Of a stretch of 28,369 nt of DNA, positions 1 to 6,359 are shown piece after piece. The stretch lies in the IMG/VR virus record IMGVR_UViG_3300049841_000047, positions 1 through 28,369 of that record; one strand, 5' to 3'. Numbering within the stretch: position 1 is the stretch's first letter; each line of letters begins with the position of its first letter. A program made the position numbers and the translations under genes. A model generated the notes under the pieces. The model searched no databases and was not told the DNA's origin. It worked only from the letters and a program-made list of their open reading frames with translations. The DNA comes from a virus.

Positions 1-2
1 GC

Positions 3-1121
3 GCCGTGACGGAGATCGGATCCGGCTGGTACAAAGTGGCGGGCCACGCGACCGATGCGGGCACGCTGGGGCCGCTGCTCCTGCATGCCACGGGCACGGG
101 TGCCGATCCCTGCGATGACCGGTTCGAGGTCGTCAGCTATAACCCCGAGGATGCGAATGCCTTCGGGCTGGGCTATCTCTCCGGGGACGCGTTCGCCCGC
201 TTGGGCGCGCCCGCCGGGGCCTCCGTCAGTGCTGATGTGGCGGCAGTCAAGACCGATACCGCCGCCGTGAAGACGAAGACGGATTTTCTCCCCTCGGCCA
301 CCGCGGGAGCCGCTGGCGGCGTGTTCATCGCGGGGACGAACGCGCCGACGACCATCACCACCGCGCTTACGACCACGTTTACCGGCAACCTGAGCGGCTC
401 GGTGGGGTCCATCGCCACCGGGGGGATCGCAGCCGGCTCGTTCGCCGCGGGGGCGATTGATGCGGCTGCCATCGCGGCCGATGCGATTGGATCCAGCGAA
501 CTCGCCGCCAGCGCGGTCACCGAGATCGTGTCGGCCATCTGGCAGGACACGACGGCGGGCGACTTCACGGTCGCCAGCTCCATCGGGAAGACGATCGTGA
601 ACGGAGTCGCGCTCGGGACGGGTTTGACGATCAACGCCTATACCGGCGACACGCCGCAGACGGGCGACACGTTCGCGCGCATCGGGGCCACCGGCTCCGG
701 GTTGACCTCGCTGGCGTCGCAGGCGTCAGTCAACACGATCGATGATTTTGTGGATACGGAGGTCGCAGCCATTCTGGCCGCCGTCGATACCGAAGTGGGG
801 GCGATCAAGACGGTCACGGATCAACTCACCTTCGGCACGGCCAATCGGGTCAACGCCCAAGTCTACGGCATGGAAGCCAACACCGTCACGGCGGCGGCTC
901 TGGCGGCCGATGCGGTGGACGAGATCCTTGATGACACGATTGGCGATTCGACGGTGACGGTCCGTCAAGCACTCAAGCTGATGGTCGCGGCGCTCGGTGG
1001 GCGGCTCTCCGGGGCGGCGACCACGACGGTCACGATTCGTAATGTCGCGAATACCACGAATGTGATCACCGCCACGGTGGACGCGGACGGGAACCGATCC
1101 GACGTGACGCTGAGTTTGTAG
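3..1121 (+). CDS. Tail-fibre-like structural protein, 5' truncated
   Basis: The frame is open to the left edge, so the true start is probably outside the window; a GTG at position 6 is only the first in-frame start seen. The visible part is about 372 residues, very rich in Ala, Thr, Val and Gly. It holds repeated motifs such as VKTDTAAVKTKTD and two related segments of the AAxAADAI/VxE type, around residues 150-175 and 295-310. Low-complexity, beta-prone sequence with short helical repeats is typical of trimeric phage fibres and baseplate-attached proteins. The N-terminal part (SGWYKVA) resembles the end of a beta-sandwich domain seen in such proteins. The fibre role is inferred from composition and position; no receptor-binding domain is recognised. 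A good ribosome site (GGAGG) follows for the next gene. Confidence 0.6.
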   Translation, partial: AVTEIGSGWYKVAGHATDAGTLGPLLLHATGTGADPCDDRFEVVSYNPEDANAFGLGYLSGDAFARLGAPAGASVSADVAAVKTDTAAVKTKTDFLPSATAGAAGGVFIAGTNAPTTITTALTTTFTGNLSGSVGSIATGGIAAGSFAAGAIDAAAIAADAIGSSELAASAVTEIVSAIWQDTTAGDFTVASSIGKTIVNGVALGTGLTINAYTGDTPQTGDTFARIGATGSGLTSLASQASVNTIDDFVDTEVAAILAAVDTEVGAIKTVTDQLTFGTANRVNAQVYGMEANTVTAAALAADAVDEILDDTIGDSTVTVRQALKLMVAALGGRLSGAATTTVTIRNVANTTNVITATVDADGNRSDVTLSL

Positions 1122-1129
1122 GAGGTCTA

Positions 1130-1426
1130 ATGGACACACGGATCGTGCTCGATGGGGTGACGGTCGGCCTCCTGATCTGTCTCTGTGTGAGCGTGGCGGG
1201 GATCTATATGGTCACGATGGACAAATTTAGCGCCGTCGTCGGGCTGCTCGAGAAGTTGCTCGCGACGGAGGCCGAGGCCTCTGACCCGTCGCCCGAGCTC
1301 CCGCCCCGTCCGATCTATACAGCGGTGGCCCCGACGGTCACGACGGCCACGGCCTCTGGCGAGATCGTCAAGCCGGGCCGGGCGCTTCTGCGGGCGCGGC
1401 TCGAGCAGAAACGGCGGCCGTCGTGA
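1130..1426 (+). CDS. Small single-pass membrane protein, proline-rich tail
   Basis: This 98-residue protein starts at an ATG preceded by GGAGG at the right spacing. Residues about 10-30 form one hydrophobic segment (VGLLICLCVSVAGIYMV), followed by a short amphipathic stretch and a Pro/Thr/Ala-rich, then basic, C-terminus. It sits directly after the fibre-like gene and before other small proteins. The topology would suit an inner-membrane lysis or structural accessory protein. No family is recognised, so a holin or spanin role would be a guess. Confidence 0.6.
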   Translation: MDTRIVLDGVTVGLLICLCVSVAGIYMVTMDKFSAVVGLLEKLLATEAEASDPSPELPPRPIYTAVAPTVTTATASGEIVKPGRALLRARLEQKRRPS

Positions 1427-1427
1427 C

Positions 1428-1718
1428 GTGTGGGCCTGGGCGTGGTGGCTGGCGTATCGGCGGGGTCGGATGAAAGTCCGTTTGCAGTTCCCGCCGACGA
1501 TCGAGGCCGTCCTCGACGTGGTCGCCGCCGATCAGCGCGTGCCGTTGCGGCTGTCGGTGGACTGCCTCGACGGCTCCGCGCATCGGCTGACGTTTCGCTG
1601 GGCGGGCATCGAAGACGGGGCGCCCGTGGCGATGCTGGAAAGTATCGAAGAGGTCGGCTCGGCACGGCGGTTCGGCCTGTCGGACGTGACACCGGGCCGC
1701 AAGCTCCTGGAGGGCTGA
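1428..1718 (+). CDS. Hypothetical small protein
   Basis: The protein has 96 residues if it starts at the GTG at 1428, two bases after the previous stop, or 82 if it starts at the ATG at 1470. The long form begins with a Trp-rich leader (WAWAWWLAYRRGR) that could be a short membrane anchor. The rest looks like a small soluble alpha/beta domain (about residues 15-90). It lies in a tight run of small genes downstream of the fibre. No family is recognised. The long start is chosen because genes here rarely leave gaps, but the choice is uncertain. Confidence 0.5.
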   Translation: MWAWAWWLAYRRGRMKVRLQFPPTIEAVLDVVAADQRVPLRLSVDCLDGSAHRLTFRWAGIEDGAPVAMLESIEEVGSARRFGLSDVTPGRKLLEG

Positions 1719-1719
1719 G

Positions 1720-1881
1720 ATGTTCGCCGGCCGCTACTATGCTCGGCGCTACTATACGCCCCGCTACTTCCCGAAGGTGGGCGCCACGCCATCGGCCTCG
1801 GCCTTCGAGGACGGCTCGCGGTATCGCTACGGCTCCCGGTACGGCTGGGCGTCGCTGATCCTGTTCTCGCTCTGGAGATGA
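1720..1881 (+). CDS. Arg/Tyr-rich 53-residue phage microprotein
   Basis: The ATG lies two bases after the previous stop and is preceded by GGAGGG five bases upstream. The 53-residue product begins MFAGRYYARRYYTPRYF and later has a second aromatic/basic run (RYRYGSRYGW), then a short hydrophobic end. I recall similar GRYY/PRYF proteins near tail-fibre genes of other environmental phages, but no function is known to me. The next gene begins one base after its stop. Its strong ribosome site and operon position support a real gene. Confidence 0.6.
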   Translation: MFAGRYYARRYYTPRYFPKVGATPSASAFEDGSRYRYGSRYGWASLILFSLWR

Positions 1882-1882
1882 T

Positions 1883-2197
1883 ATGGCGGCCCAGAATGTA
1901 CAAAATTTCCTCATGACGTTGACCGGCGCGGCGCAGGCCGTGACCGTCTCGCTCAACGGCGGGCGGATTCGGGAGATTCACCTCCAGCCCGACCCGGCCA
2001 ACGTCAACCCGTTCTATGTCGGTGGGCCGGATGTCGCCACCACGACCGGGCAGTATGTCCGGGCGCCCTCGGCGAGCGTGCCCCCGCCGCCCTACGTGAT
2101 CGATGGGTTCGCCGATGGCACGATGCGCTCGGATGACTGGTATGTGATCGGCACCCTGAACGAGAAGGTGCGCGTCATGGTGGTCCCCTACATCTAA
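1883..2197 (+). CDS. Hypothetical protein, likely virion-associated
   Basis: This 104-residue soluble protein starts at an ATG with GGAG upstream. The sequence (residues 30-55) has a pattern of REIHLQPDPAN followed by FYVGG, then a Pro-rich loop and a C-terminal strand-rich half. It reads like a small beta-sandwich. Comparable short proteins are common between fibre and lysis genes of environmental phages, where they are thought to be structural. That role is inferred from position only. Confidence 0.55.
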   Translation: MAAQNVQNFLMTLTGAAQAVTVSLNGGRIREIHLQPDPANVNPFYVGGPDVATTTGQYVRAPSASVPPPPYVIDGFADGTMRSDDWYVIGTLNEKVRVMVVPYI

Positions 2198-2201
2198 GAT
2201 C

Positions 2202-2525
2202 ATGACCATCTCCGCGGCGCGCGACGGCCTCGATGGTGCCCCGTGGTGGATCCGCGCGGGGCTGTGGTTTGGCGCGCCGACCGTGGCCGCCGGCTATCTA
2301 ATGTGGGTGATGGTGCAGACCGTTACCACCGGGCAAGAGCGGATCATGCTGAACCAAGCGACGATCATCGAGAATCAACGGATGATCATCACGACGATCG
2401 CGAAGCAAGAGACGGCCCTCTCGGCGAACGCGGTGCAACTGGGCCGGATCGAAATGGTGCTCACGCAAATCTGCGTGAATGCGGCGCGGACGGCCGACGA
2501 GCGCGGCGCCTGTATTGTCCGATGA
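2202..2525 (+). CDS. Single-pass membrane protein with coiled coil (holin/spanin-like candidate)
   Basis: The protein has 107 residues. A hydrophobic segment spans about residues 15-40 (LWFGAPTVAAGYLMWVMV), followed by a long Gln/Ile-rich helix (about 42-90) that looks like a coiled coil, then a short Cys-containing basic end. One membrane pass plus a coiled coil is the layout of several phage lysis proteins (class III holins, inner-membrane spanins) and also of some virion proteins. It overlaps the next gene by 4 bases (ATGA), and the following three small genes are also membrane proteins. The lysis role is inference. Confidence 0.55.
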   Translation: MTISAARDGLDGAPWWIRAGLWFGAPTVAAGYLMWVMVQTVTTGQERIMLNQATIIENQRMIITTIAKQETALSANAVQLGRIEMVLTQICVNAARTADERGACIVR

Positions 2526-2776
2526 CACTGCCAGCCTGGATTGCGCTTGGGGGGATCACGCTGACGCTGCTCCTCCAGACCGTCGCCGGGATCGTCTGGA
2601 TCGTCCGCCTGGAGGCACGATCGCAAGAAGATCGGCGGCGGCTGGACCGGTTCATCGATACCACGAATCATCTACTCAGCAAACTGGGCGATAAAGTGAC
2701 GGCCGAGGTCGGGCACCTGACCGGCCTGTTGATCGATGCGGGTCTGAGCACCGAGCGGCGACGGACGCGAGACTGA
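2522..2776 (+). CDS. Single-pass membrane protein with amphipathic helix
   Basis: The ATG overlaps the previous stop. The 84-residue product has an N-terminal hydrophobic segment at about residues 5-27 (WIALGGITLTLLLQTVAGIV) and a charged helical tail rich in Arg, Glu and Leu. The arrangement resembles the preceding gene, so the two may act together or be distant duplicates. No family is recognised. Confidence 0.55.
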   Translation: MTLPAWIALGGITLTLLLQTVAGIVWIVRLEARSQEDRRRLDRFIDTTNHLLSKLGDKVTAEVGHLTGLLIDAGLSTERRRTRD

Positions 2777-2778
2777 CG

Positions 2779-2859
2779 ATGATTTGGTTTCTGGCCGCGC
2801 TAGTTGTGGTGGTCGTGATCACGCTCATCCTGCTGCTCATCCCGGAGCGGGACCGGTGA
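2779..2859 (+). CDS. 26-residue membrane microprotein
   Basis: The ORF encodes 26 residues, almost all one transmembrane helix (AALVVVVVITLILLLI) flanked by a Trp and a charged PERDR end. It starts two bases after the previous stop and shares one base with the next ATG (TGATG). The perfect nesting within the run of small genes supports coding. Function unknown; short hydrophobic peptides in phage lysis regions can modulate holins. Confidence 0.45.
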   Translation: MIWFLAALVVVVVITLILLLIPERDR

Positions 2860-2945
2860 TGCGCCTCCTCGCCCTCGTCGCGCTCGCGTGGGTGTGCTGG
2901 CCGGCCGTGCGGCTCCTGTGGCGCTATATCGGGGCGTGGCCGTAG
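2859..2945 (+). CDS. 28-residue hydrophobic microprotein
   Basis: This 28-residue ORF starts inside the previous stop (TGATG) and ends immediately before the next ATG. The sequence (MRLLALVALAWVCWPAV) could be a signal-anchor or a small membrane peptide, followed by an Arg/Trp-rich end. No family is recognised. Its support comes from exact packing between neighbours. Confidence 0.4.
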   Translation: MRLLALVALAWVCWPAVRLLWRYIGAWP

Positions 2946-3095
2946 ATGGCTGAGGACGCGCCACGCTGCCCGGACTGCGGGGCGGTCATGGCCCCGTGGG
3001 GTGCCGACGTGAAGCGGTCGCGCTGGTGGCAGTGCCTCGCCTGCCACACGATGTGGCTGATTCGGGCAGGCGAGGTCATTCGCAAGGGGTATTAG
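2946..3095 (+). CDS. Zinc-ribbon microprotein
   Basis: The 49-residue product has two CxxC knuckles (CPDC at 8-11 and CLAC at 30-33), a classic zinc-ribbon layout. It begins directly after the previous stop and is the last rightward gene of the left block. Its stop overlaps the end of a small leftward ORF, so the blocks converge with no spacer. Zinc ribbons of this size may bind nucleic acid or proteins; the partner is unknown. Confidence 0.55.
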   Translation: MAEDAPRCPDCGAVMAPWGADVKRSRWWQCLACHTMWLIRAGEVIRKGY

Positions 3096-3181
3096 AACAG
3101 GCTCAGAAGCCAGGCTACCATCTCACTCAGGTAGCCGTAGTGCTGCTGGTCGGCGTCGTCGTTCAACTGCGCTCCGGGCAT
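3092..3181 (-). CDS. Putative 29-residue microprotein, end of leftward operon
   Basis: The leftward ORF begins at ATG 3181 with CGGAGTG upstream as a plausible ribosome site. It encodes an acidic N-terminus (QLNDDADQQHYGYLSEM) and a hydrophobic end (VAWLLSLF). Its stop overlaps that of the convergent zinc-ribbon gene. It is too short to judge by sequence alone. The ribosome site and sensible amphipathic composition give moderate support. Confidence 0.35.
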   Translation of the reverse strand: MPGAQLNDDADQQHYGYLSEMVAWLLSLF

Positions 3182-3203
3182 GGGTCACTCCGTGCGGTAG
3201 ACT

Positions 3204-3289
3204 CTGAGCCTCGCCGGTGGGCGTTGGGCCTCACTCACCCCACGCCCCGGCATCCTGCCGCGCCCACACCAGCGGCCGGCGAGACTCAG
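3204..3289. repeat. Imperfect inverted repeat in intergenic region
   Basis: Arms at 3204-3217 and 3276-3289 are complementary over 13 of 14 bases (CTGAGCCTCGCCGG against CCGGCGAGACTCAG). Shorter complementary blocks nest inside: GGTGGGCG near 3216 with CGCCCACACC near 3261, and GGGCGT with ACGCCC. The 151-base gap between the leftward genes at 3333 and 3181 is therefore likely to form a large RNA stem. No T-run follows on either strand, so it is not a standard intrinsic terminator. It could be a leader structure for the 29-residue ORF, an ncRNA or a processing site. Confidence 0.45.
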
Positions 3290-3332
3290 TGGGGCACCTA
3301 ATCGCCCCAGATTATGTTGAGCAACTCGAGCA

Positions 3333-3542
3333 CTACACCCCACCTCCCTTCGGGCGGGCCATGGGCGCGCCGGGTTCCGGGTCCGTAGCCACGCGACCCG
3401 AGTAGTAGCTAATCCCCGTCGCTCGCATGCGTGGCTCTTCGGTGGTCTTCACATGCGCGGTAAAGCCCTCACGCGGCGCCACGGCCCACCACGACGACGG
3501 GCAGCGTGGGTGCGTGCGATCGCTGAACGTCTGCGGGCGCAT
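3333..3542 (-). CDS. Hypothetical 69-residue protein
   Basis: The ATG at 3542 overlaps the stop of the upstream lipoprotein gene (TGATG), which decides the start; a GTG three bases earlier is the alternative. The product is basic and Pro/Arg-rich with an aromatic core (SSWWAVAPREGF, SYYSG). No domain is recognised. Translational coupling to the lipoprotein gene suggests it is real. The C-terminal 20 residues are Gly/Pro/Arg-rich and probably disordered. Confidence 0.5.
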   Translation of the reverse strand: MRPQTFSDRTHPRCPSSWWAVAPREGFTAHVKTTEEPRMRATGISYYSGRVATDPEPGAPMARPKGGGV

Positions 3543-4126
3543 CACTCGTCCTCGTCGTCGTGCTCGCAGCGGACGGCGCGACGGCTCGGGTCATGGTTCC
3601 GGCAGACGGGCGCGGCACCAGTCTCAGTCGGCGCATGCCCGAGGCCGATGATCTGGAAGCCAAGGCGGCTTGCGGCCCCGGACGGGAACAGATAGCCGAC
3701 CTCGACCTTGACCGGAGAGCAGGCCACCCGCAGATCGTAGCGGAAGGGCTCGCCGGTGTTGCCCTCGTTCGCGGGCCGGACATCGCTACCGGGCCGGGGA
3801 TCACGCGACTGGTAGCACGACCAGCGGATGACGATGGACTGCGCGAGGGGCTGCCGGCGCACGAAGATTTCCAGGTGCGCCTGTGGTGTGCCTTCCGAGT
3901 CGGCCTGCACGAAGAGTTCGGGCGGGTCGGAGGGCTCAGAGCGGCCGTCAGTGGGGACCGGCGCTTGCGGCAGGCCGGCGACCGAATAGAGCGAGACGCG
4001 GGTGTCGGGGCCTCCGGTGGCCGCGATCGGCGTGCTCGCTGTGGCGCTCGATAGGGCGGTGGGGGCTGACGGACTGTTCGCGCAGGCGGCGGTCAGCAGT
4101 AGAGCGGGAATCCAAATCAGTCGCAT
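3542..4126 (-). CDS. Predicted phage-encoded lipoprotein
   Basis: This 194-residue protein starts with a short signal peptide and a lipobox-like TAAC (Cys15) after a hydrophobic core (LIWIPALLLTAAC), so it is probably exported and lipidated. A Ser/Thr/Ala/Pro-rich linker (16-60) leads to a strand-rich domain with Cys residues near 104, 135 and 174 that could form disulphides. The C-terminus is acidic (CEHDDEDE). AGAGG lies upstream of the ATG. Phage lipoproteins include superinfection-exclusion proteins (T5 Llp type) and outer-membrane spanins, but this is longer than most of both. It lies at the distal end of the early leftward operon, which fits a host-modifying (moron-like) role better than lysis. 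Function is inferred only. Confidence 0.6.
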   Translation of the reverse strand: MRLIWIPALLLTAACANSPSAPTALSSATASTPIAATGGPDTRVSLYSVAGLPQAPVPTDGRSEPSDPPELFVQADSEGTPQAHLEIFVRRQPLAQSIVIRWSCYQSRDPRPGSDVRPANEGNTGEPFRYDLRVACSPVKVEVGYLFPSGAASRLGFQIIGLGHAPTETGAAPVCRNHDPSRRAVRCEHDDEDE

Positions 4127-4157
4127 GATGGCCTCTTAGTGGGGACGGGGTTGACGA

Positions 4158-4961
4158 CTATTCGCACTGGTTATAGATACTCGTACATGTGCGCACCTCG
4201 TCATCCCAGAAATCAGGCTGATTAGGCTGCGTCACGTAGGCGCGCACGTCTGCCAGCGTGGGGATTCGCACGCCAGTCTTTGGATCGCGGCGGGAGCAGA
4301 ATCGATCAGGGATATAATTCGGCGGAAAGAATGTCCTGCCCGCCGCCGCCGCCTCAAGTTCGGCCATCCGATCCCAAATCTCCGGCAACGTCTCCGTCAT
4401 CCGCTTTAGCTCGGCGTGATTCACCTGCACGCACGGGAAACACCCGACGCGACCCGCCCCGAGCTTGTAAAGCGGATTCGGCTCAACACCGTGCCGCTCG
4501 TGCATGGCGAACACGTCAGCGGCCGTCCAGGCGTATAGCGGGCGCTCGATCCAGCAATCGTAACGGTCCGAGAAGAACCGCGGACCGTCGTCAGCCCGCT
4601 TCTGCGATTCGTCCGCTCGCACCCCTTGATAGACGGTCGCCTCGTCGTGTAGTCCGCGCACGTAATCCACCGATGGCGTCGTCTTCAATTCGTCGGTGCA
4701 GAACCGCGCCTTCGCGCTGGGCACGCGTTTCTTCAACGTGACAAGAGACACCATACCGGCGTATTTCTCAGACTTTAGGGTGAGCAACCGGCCACCGAGG
4801 ACGCTGGCGTTGATGTGGGCCACGTACGCCATCGTGATCGGGTGCTCCCACCCGGTGTCACAGAACATCGGCAGAAATCCATCTGCGCCCCACTGCTCAA
4901 TAGCCCACAGCACGAGCGCGGTTGAATCCTTACCCCCGCTGAATTGCACAATGCGAATCAT
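4158..4961 (-). CDS. Phosphoadenosine phosphosulfate reductase family protein (PP-loop ATPase)
   Basis: The 267-residue protein has the PP-loop SGGKDS at residues 8-13, used by this superfamily to bind and activate nucleotides. It continues with FCTDELK (87-93), GVRADES (113-119) and GCFPC (173-177). C88, C174, C177 and C222 could hold an iron-sulphur cluster as in DndC-like members. The length fits phage CysH/DndC-like proteins. True PAPS reductases supply sulphite for cysteine; phage versions lack a proven role, with sulphur metabolism, tRNA thiolation or DNA modification all proposed. No other sulphur-modification gene (DndD, DndE, deazaguanine pathway) is in the window. The family call is firm; the reaction is not. 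Confidence 0.85.
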   Translation of the reverse strand: MIRIVQFSGGKDSTALVLWAIEQWGADGFLPMFCDTGWEHPITMAYVAHINASVLGGRLLTLKSEKYAGMVSLVTLKKRVPSAKARFCTDELKTTPSVDYVRGLHDEATVYQGVRADESQKRADDGPRFFSDRYDCWIERPLYAWTAADVFAMHERHGVEPNPLYKLGAGRVGCFPCVQVNHAELKRMTETLPEIWDRMAELEAAAAGRTFFPPNYIPDRFCSRRDPKTGVRIPTLADVRAYVTQPNQPDFWDDEVRTCTSIYNQCE

Positions 4962-4968
4962 GGTGTCT

Positions 4969-5058
4969 TCATAATCTCCGCAGCTGTTCGACGCGGGTGA
5001 GGTCGCGCGCGGCCCGGTCTTCCAGCCAGCGGCGACAGAGGTTCAGGAGCCAGGTCAT
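4969..5058 (-). CDS. 29-residue microprotein
   Basis: The ATG at 5058 overlaps the stop of the upstream gene (ATGA), and the stop is 7 bases before the PAPS-reductase-family gene. The product begins MTWLLNLCRRWLEDRAARDL and is strongly amphipathic and basic. It is supported only by exact packing. No function is known. Confidence 0.4.
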   Translation of the reverse strand: MTWLLNLCRRWLEDRAARDLTRVEQLRRL

Positions 5059-5243
5059 AGACGCGCCTCAGAGATGGCGGGTCGCGCCAGTTCCGCCATG
5101 AGCAGCGCTTGCACCTCCGCATGCGAGGCCTGCACCGCCGCGAGCACGGACCGCACCCGCGCAAGCTCGGTCTCAAGCTTGGTGATGCGAATCTCAGCGG
5201 TTGCCAATTGCATACCCAATCGGATAGCGGTCCAGTCCCCCAT
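5055..5243 (-). CDS. Small coiled-coil protein
   Basis: The protein has 62 residues and is nearly all helix: leucines and isoleucines recur at heptad spacing between about residues 12 and 52 (TAEIRITKLETELARVRSVL). It probably oligomerises. The ATG lies a few bases after the stop of the upstream membrane microprotein. It overlaps the downstream gene by 4 bases. No family is recognised. Confidence 0.55.
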   Translation of the reverse strand: MGDWTAIRLGMQLATAEIRITKLETELARVRSVLAAVQASHAEVQALLMAELARPAISEARL

Positions 5244-5247
5244 GCCG

Positions 5248-5331
5248 TCACTCTCCTCTCGGGCGCGTGCCTTCCCAGACGCACCACGCCCACAGGGCGG
5301 CCCCGACCACGATCAACCCGATGCCGATCAT
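5248..5331 (-). CDS. 27-residue membrane microprotein
   Basis: The ATG at 5331 overlaps the upstream stop (ATGA). The product is one hydrophobic helix (IGLIVVGAALWAWCVW) with a charged end (EGTRPRGE). The end codons double as a strong AGAGGAGAG ribosome site for the next gene, a common phage economy. Function unknown. Confidence 0.45.
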   Translation of the reverse strand: MIGIGLIVVGAALWAWCVWEGTRPRGE

Positions 5332-5624
5332 GGGGTCTCCACCCGCTGATAGCGCCAGATCGAGATGGTCCCATCAGGCGCGGTGTATTGGCACATGACA
5401 GAGCCGTAGGGCCCCTCGGGTGCGGCTCCGCCGGCATAGCCGACGAGTTCGAAGCGCGTGCCGTCCTCGCGGCCCATGAAGCAGAGATGCCCGTCGACCT
5501 GATCGCGCAGGATCACCATCTCCGCATCCGTGTGCGGACTACACAGCGACGTGACGCCGGCCGGGCGCTTGCCAGCCATGGCGCGGCACTGTCGGCAGGC
5601 GGGATCGTAGGGTGGCGCGCTCAC
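5328..5624 (-). CDS. Cys-containing hypothetical protein
   Basis: This 98-residue protein starts at a GTG overlapping the upstream stop (GTGA). A CRQC motif at about residues 10-13, plus C28 and further Cys and His residues, could bind zinc. The second half is strand-rich (VGYAGG, SVMCQYTAPDG, ISIWRYQRVE). It sits in the leftward run of small genes. No family is recognised. Confidence 0.5.
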   Translation of the reverse strand: MSAPPYDPACRQCRAMAGKRPAGVTSLCSPHTDAEMVILRDQVDGHLCFMGREDGTRFELVGYAGGAAPEGPYGSVMCQYTAPDGTISIWRYQRVETP

Positions 5625-5797
5625 GGCTGTCGACCCTTCCGCATCCGTAGACGCTGATAGGCCCGCTCGGCCTGTTCATCGTTGCGGTGGATGACGACGC
5701 CAATCGCGTGCCCGACGAGGAGGCCCGCCACGAGCCAGGCCAGCGCGAGCCCGCCGACGAGTTGTGCGAACTGGGTATCGGTCATCTGGTCGAGCAT
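5621..5797 (-). CDS. 58-residue single-pass membrane protein
   Basis: The gene has one of the best ribosome sites in the operon (AGGAGG seven bases before ATG 5797). After a short polar start, residues 12-36 form a Gly/Leu/Val-rich membrane helix (LVGGLALAWLVAGLLVG), followed by a basic cytoplasmic-type tail. A second in-frame ATG lies four codons later. The layout fits a small inner-membrane effector; no family is recognised. Confidence 0.55.
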   Translation of the reverse strand: MLDQMTDTQFAQLVGGLALAWLVAGLLVGHAIGVVIHRNDEQAERAYQRLRMRKGRQP

Positions 5798-5806
5798 GTG
5801 ATCCTC

Positions 5807-5893
5807 CTATGGCTCAATCCACAGTCGATACAAAATATACGCGGTGACTGCGATCACGGGGATAGACAGCAGCGTGCGACAGATATCGTTCAT
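5807..5893 (-). CDS. 28-residue membrane microprotein
   Basis: The ATG at 5893 overlaps the stop of the upstream Cys-rich gene (ATGA). The product has one hydrophobic helix (LLSIPVIAVTAYILYRLW) and a short acidic end. Its stop lies just before the AGGAGG site of the next gene. Coding is supported by coupling and composition only. Confidence 0.4.
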   Translation of the reverse strand: MNDICRTLLSIPVIAVTAYILYRLWIEP

Positions 5894-6171
5894 GGATGCC
5901 GCCGTTGATAGGTGTGCCATGCCTCAGCCGCGGCAATGATGGCCTCGATCTCGTGTGTCGGCAGATCGCCCGTGTCCCGACAGACCTGGCACACCTGCCC
6001 GCGGCCCGCCTCGCGCGTGCGGCAGACGACGCAGCGCGGGGCCGTGGCGGGGTCCGCATGCCGCGCCTTGCTGGCCGCATAGGCGGCGCGTGCGCGGGCC
6101 TTCATGGCGTCCGGGCACCACTGGCGCCGGGAGCCGAACAGCGCGCGGCCACAACCGCAGCGGCAGGTCAT
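5890..6171 (-). CDS. Double zinc-knuckle protein
   Basis: The start is set by the ATGA overlap at 6171. The 93-residue product opens with CRCGCG at residues 3-8 and a further Cys near 19, then has CVVC (48-51) and CQVC (62-65), giving two probable zinc sites joined by a basic Ala/Arg-rich helix. Similar N-terminal CxCGCG motifs occur in small phage and HNH-like zinc proteins, but no HNH catalytic triad is visible. Nucleic-acid binding is a reasonable inference. Confidence 0.55.
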   Translation of the reverse strand: MTCRCGCGRALFGSRRQWCPDAMKARARAAYAASKARHADPATAPRCVVCRTREAGRGQVCQVCRDTGDLPTHEIEAIIAAAEAWHTYQRRHP

Positions 6172-6359
6172 GGCTCGCGTCCTTCGGCTCTGGCGATGGC
6201 CTTGACCAAGGACGCGAGCGCGACTAGTGGCGCCATTGCCTTGATCGCCCAATCCGGCCCCATGTCGCCGTCCGTGTTACGGCAGAGTGCGCCGGAGTCG
6301 AACTGCGCCATCACGGCCTTGGCAGCGGTGAGTAGTTCATCATCTCGACATCGCTTCAT
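6168..6359 (-). CDS. Hypothetical small helical protein
   Basis: This 63-residue protein overlaps both neighbours by 4 bases. It begins with a basic stretch (MKRCRDDELLTAAK) and ends in an Ala/Leu-rich helix (APLVALASLVKAIARA). It may be a small DNA- or protein-binding helical protein; no family is recognised. Confidence 0.45.
   Translation of the reverse strand: MKRCRDDELLTAAKAVMAQFDSGALCRNTDGDMGPDWAIKAMAPLVALASLVKAIARAEGREP

Noticed and set aside
3204-3289. tRNA or intrinsic terminator in the structured gap
   Set aside because: No T-loop motif or CCA end is visible, and no T-run follows either arm.
3560-4054. Rightward 164-codon ORF opposite the lipoprotein gene
   Set aside because: The leftward frame has a signal peptide, lipobox, ribosome site and coupled neighbour; the rightward frame has none of these.
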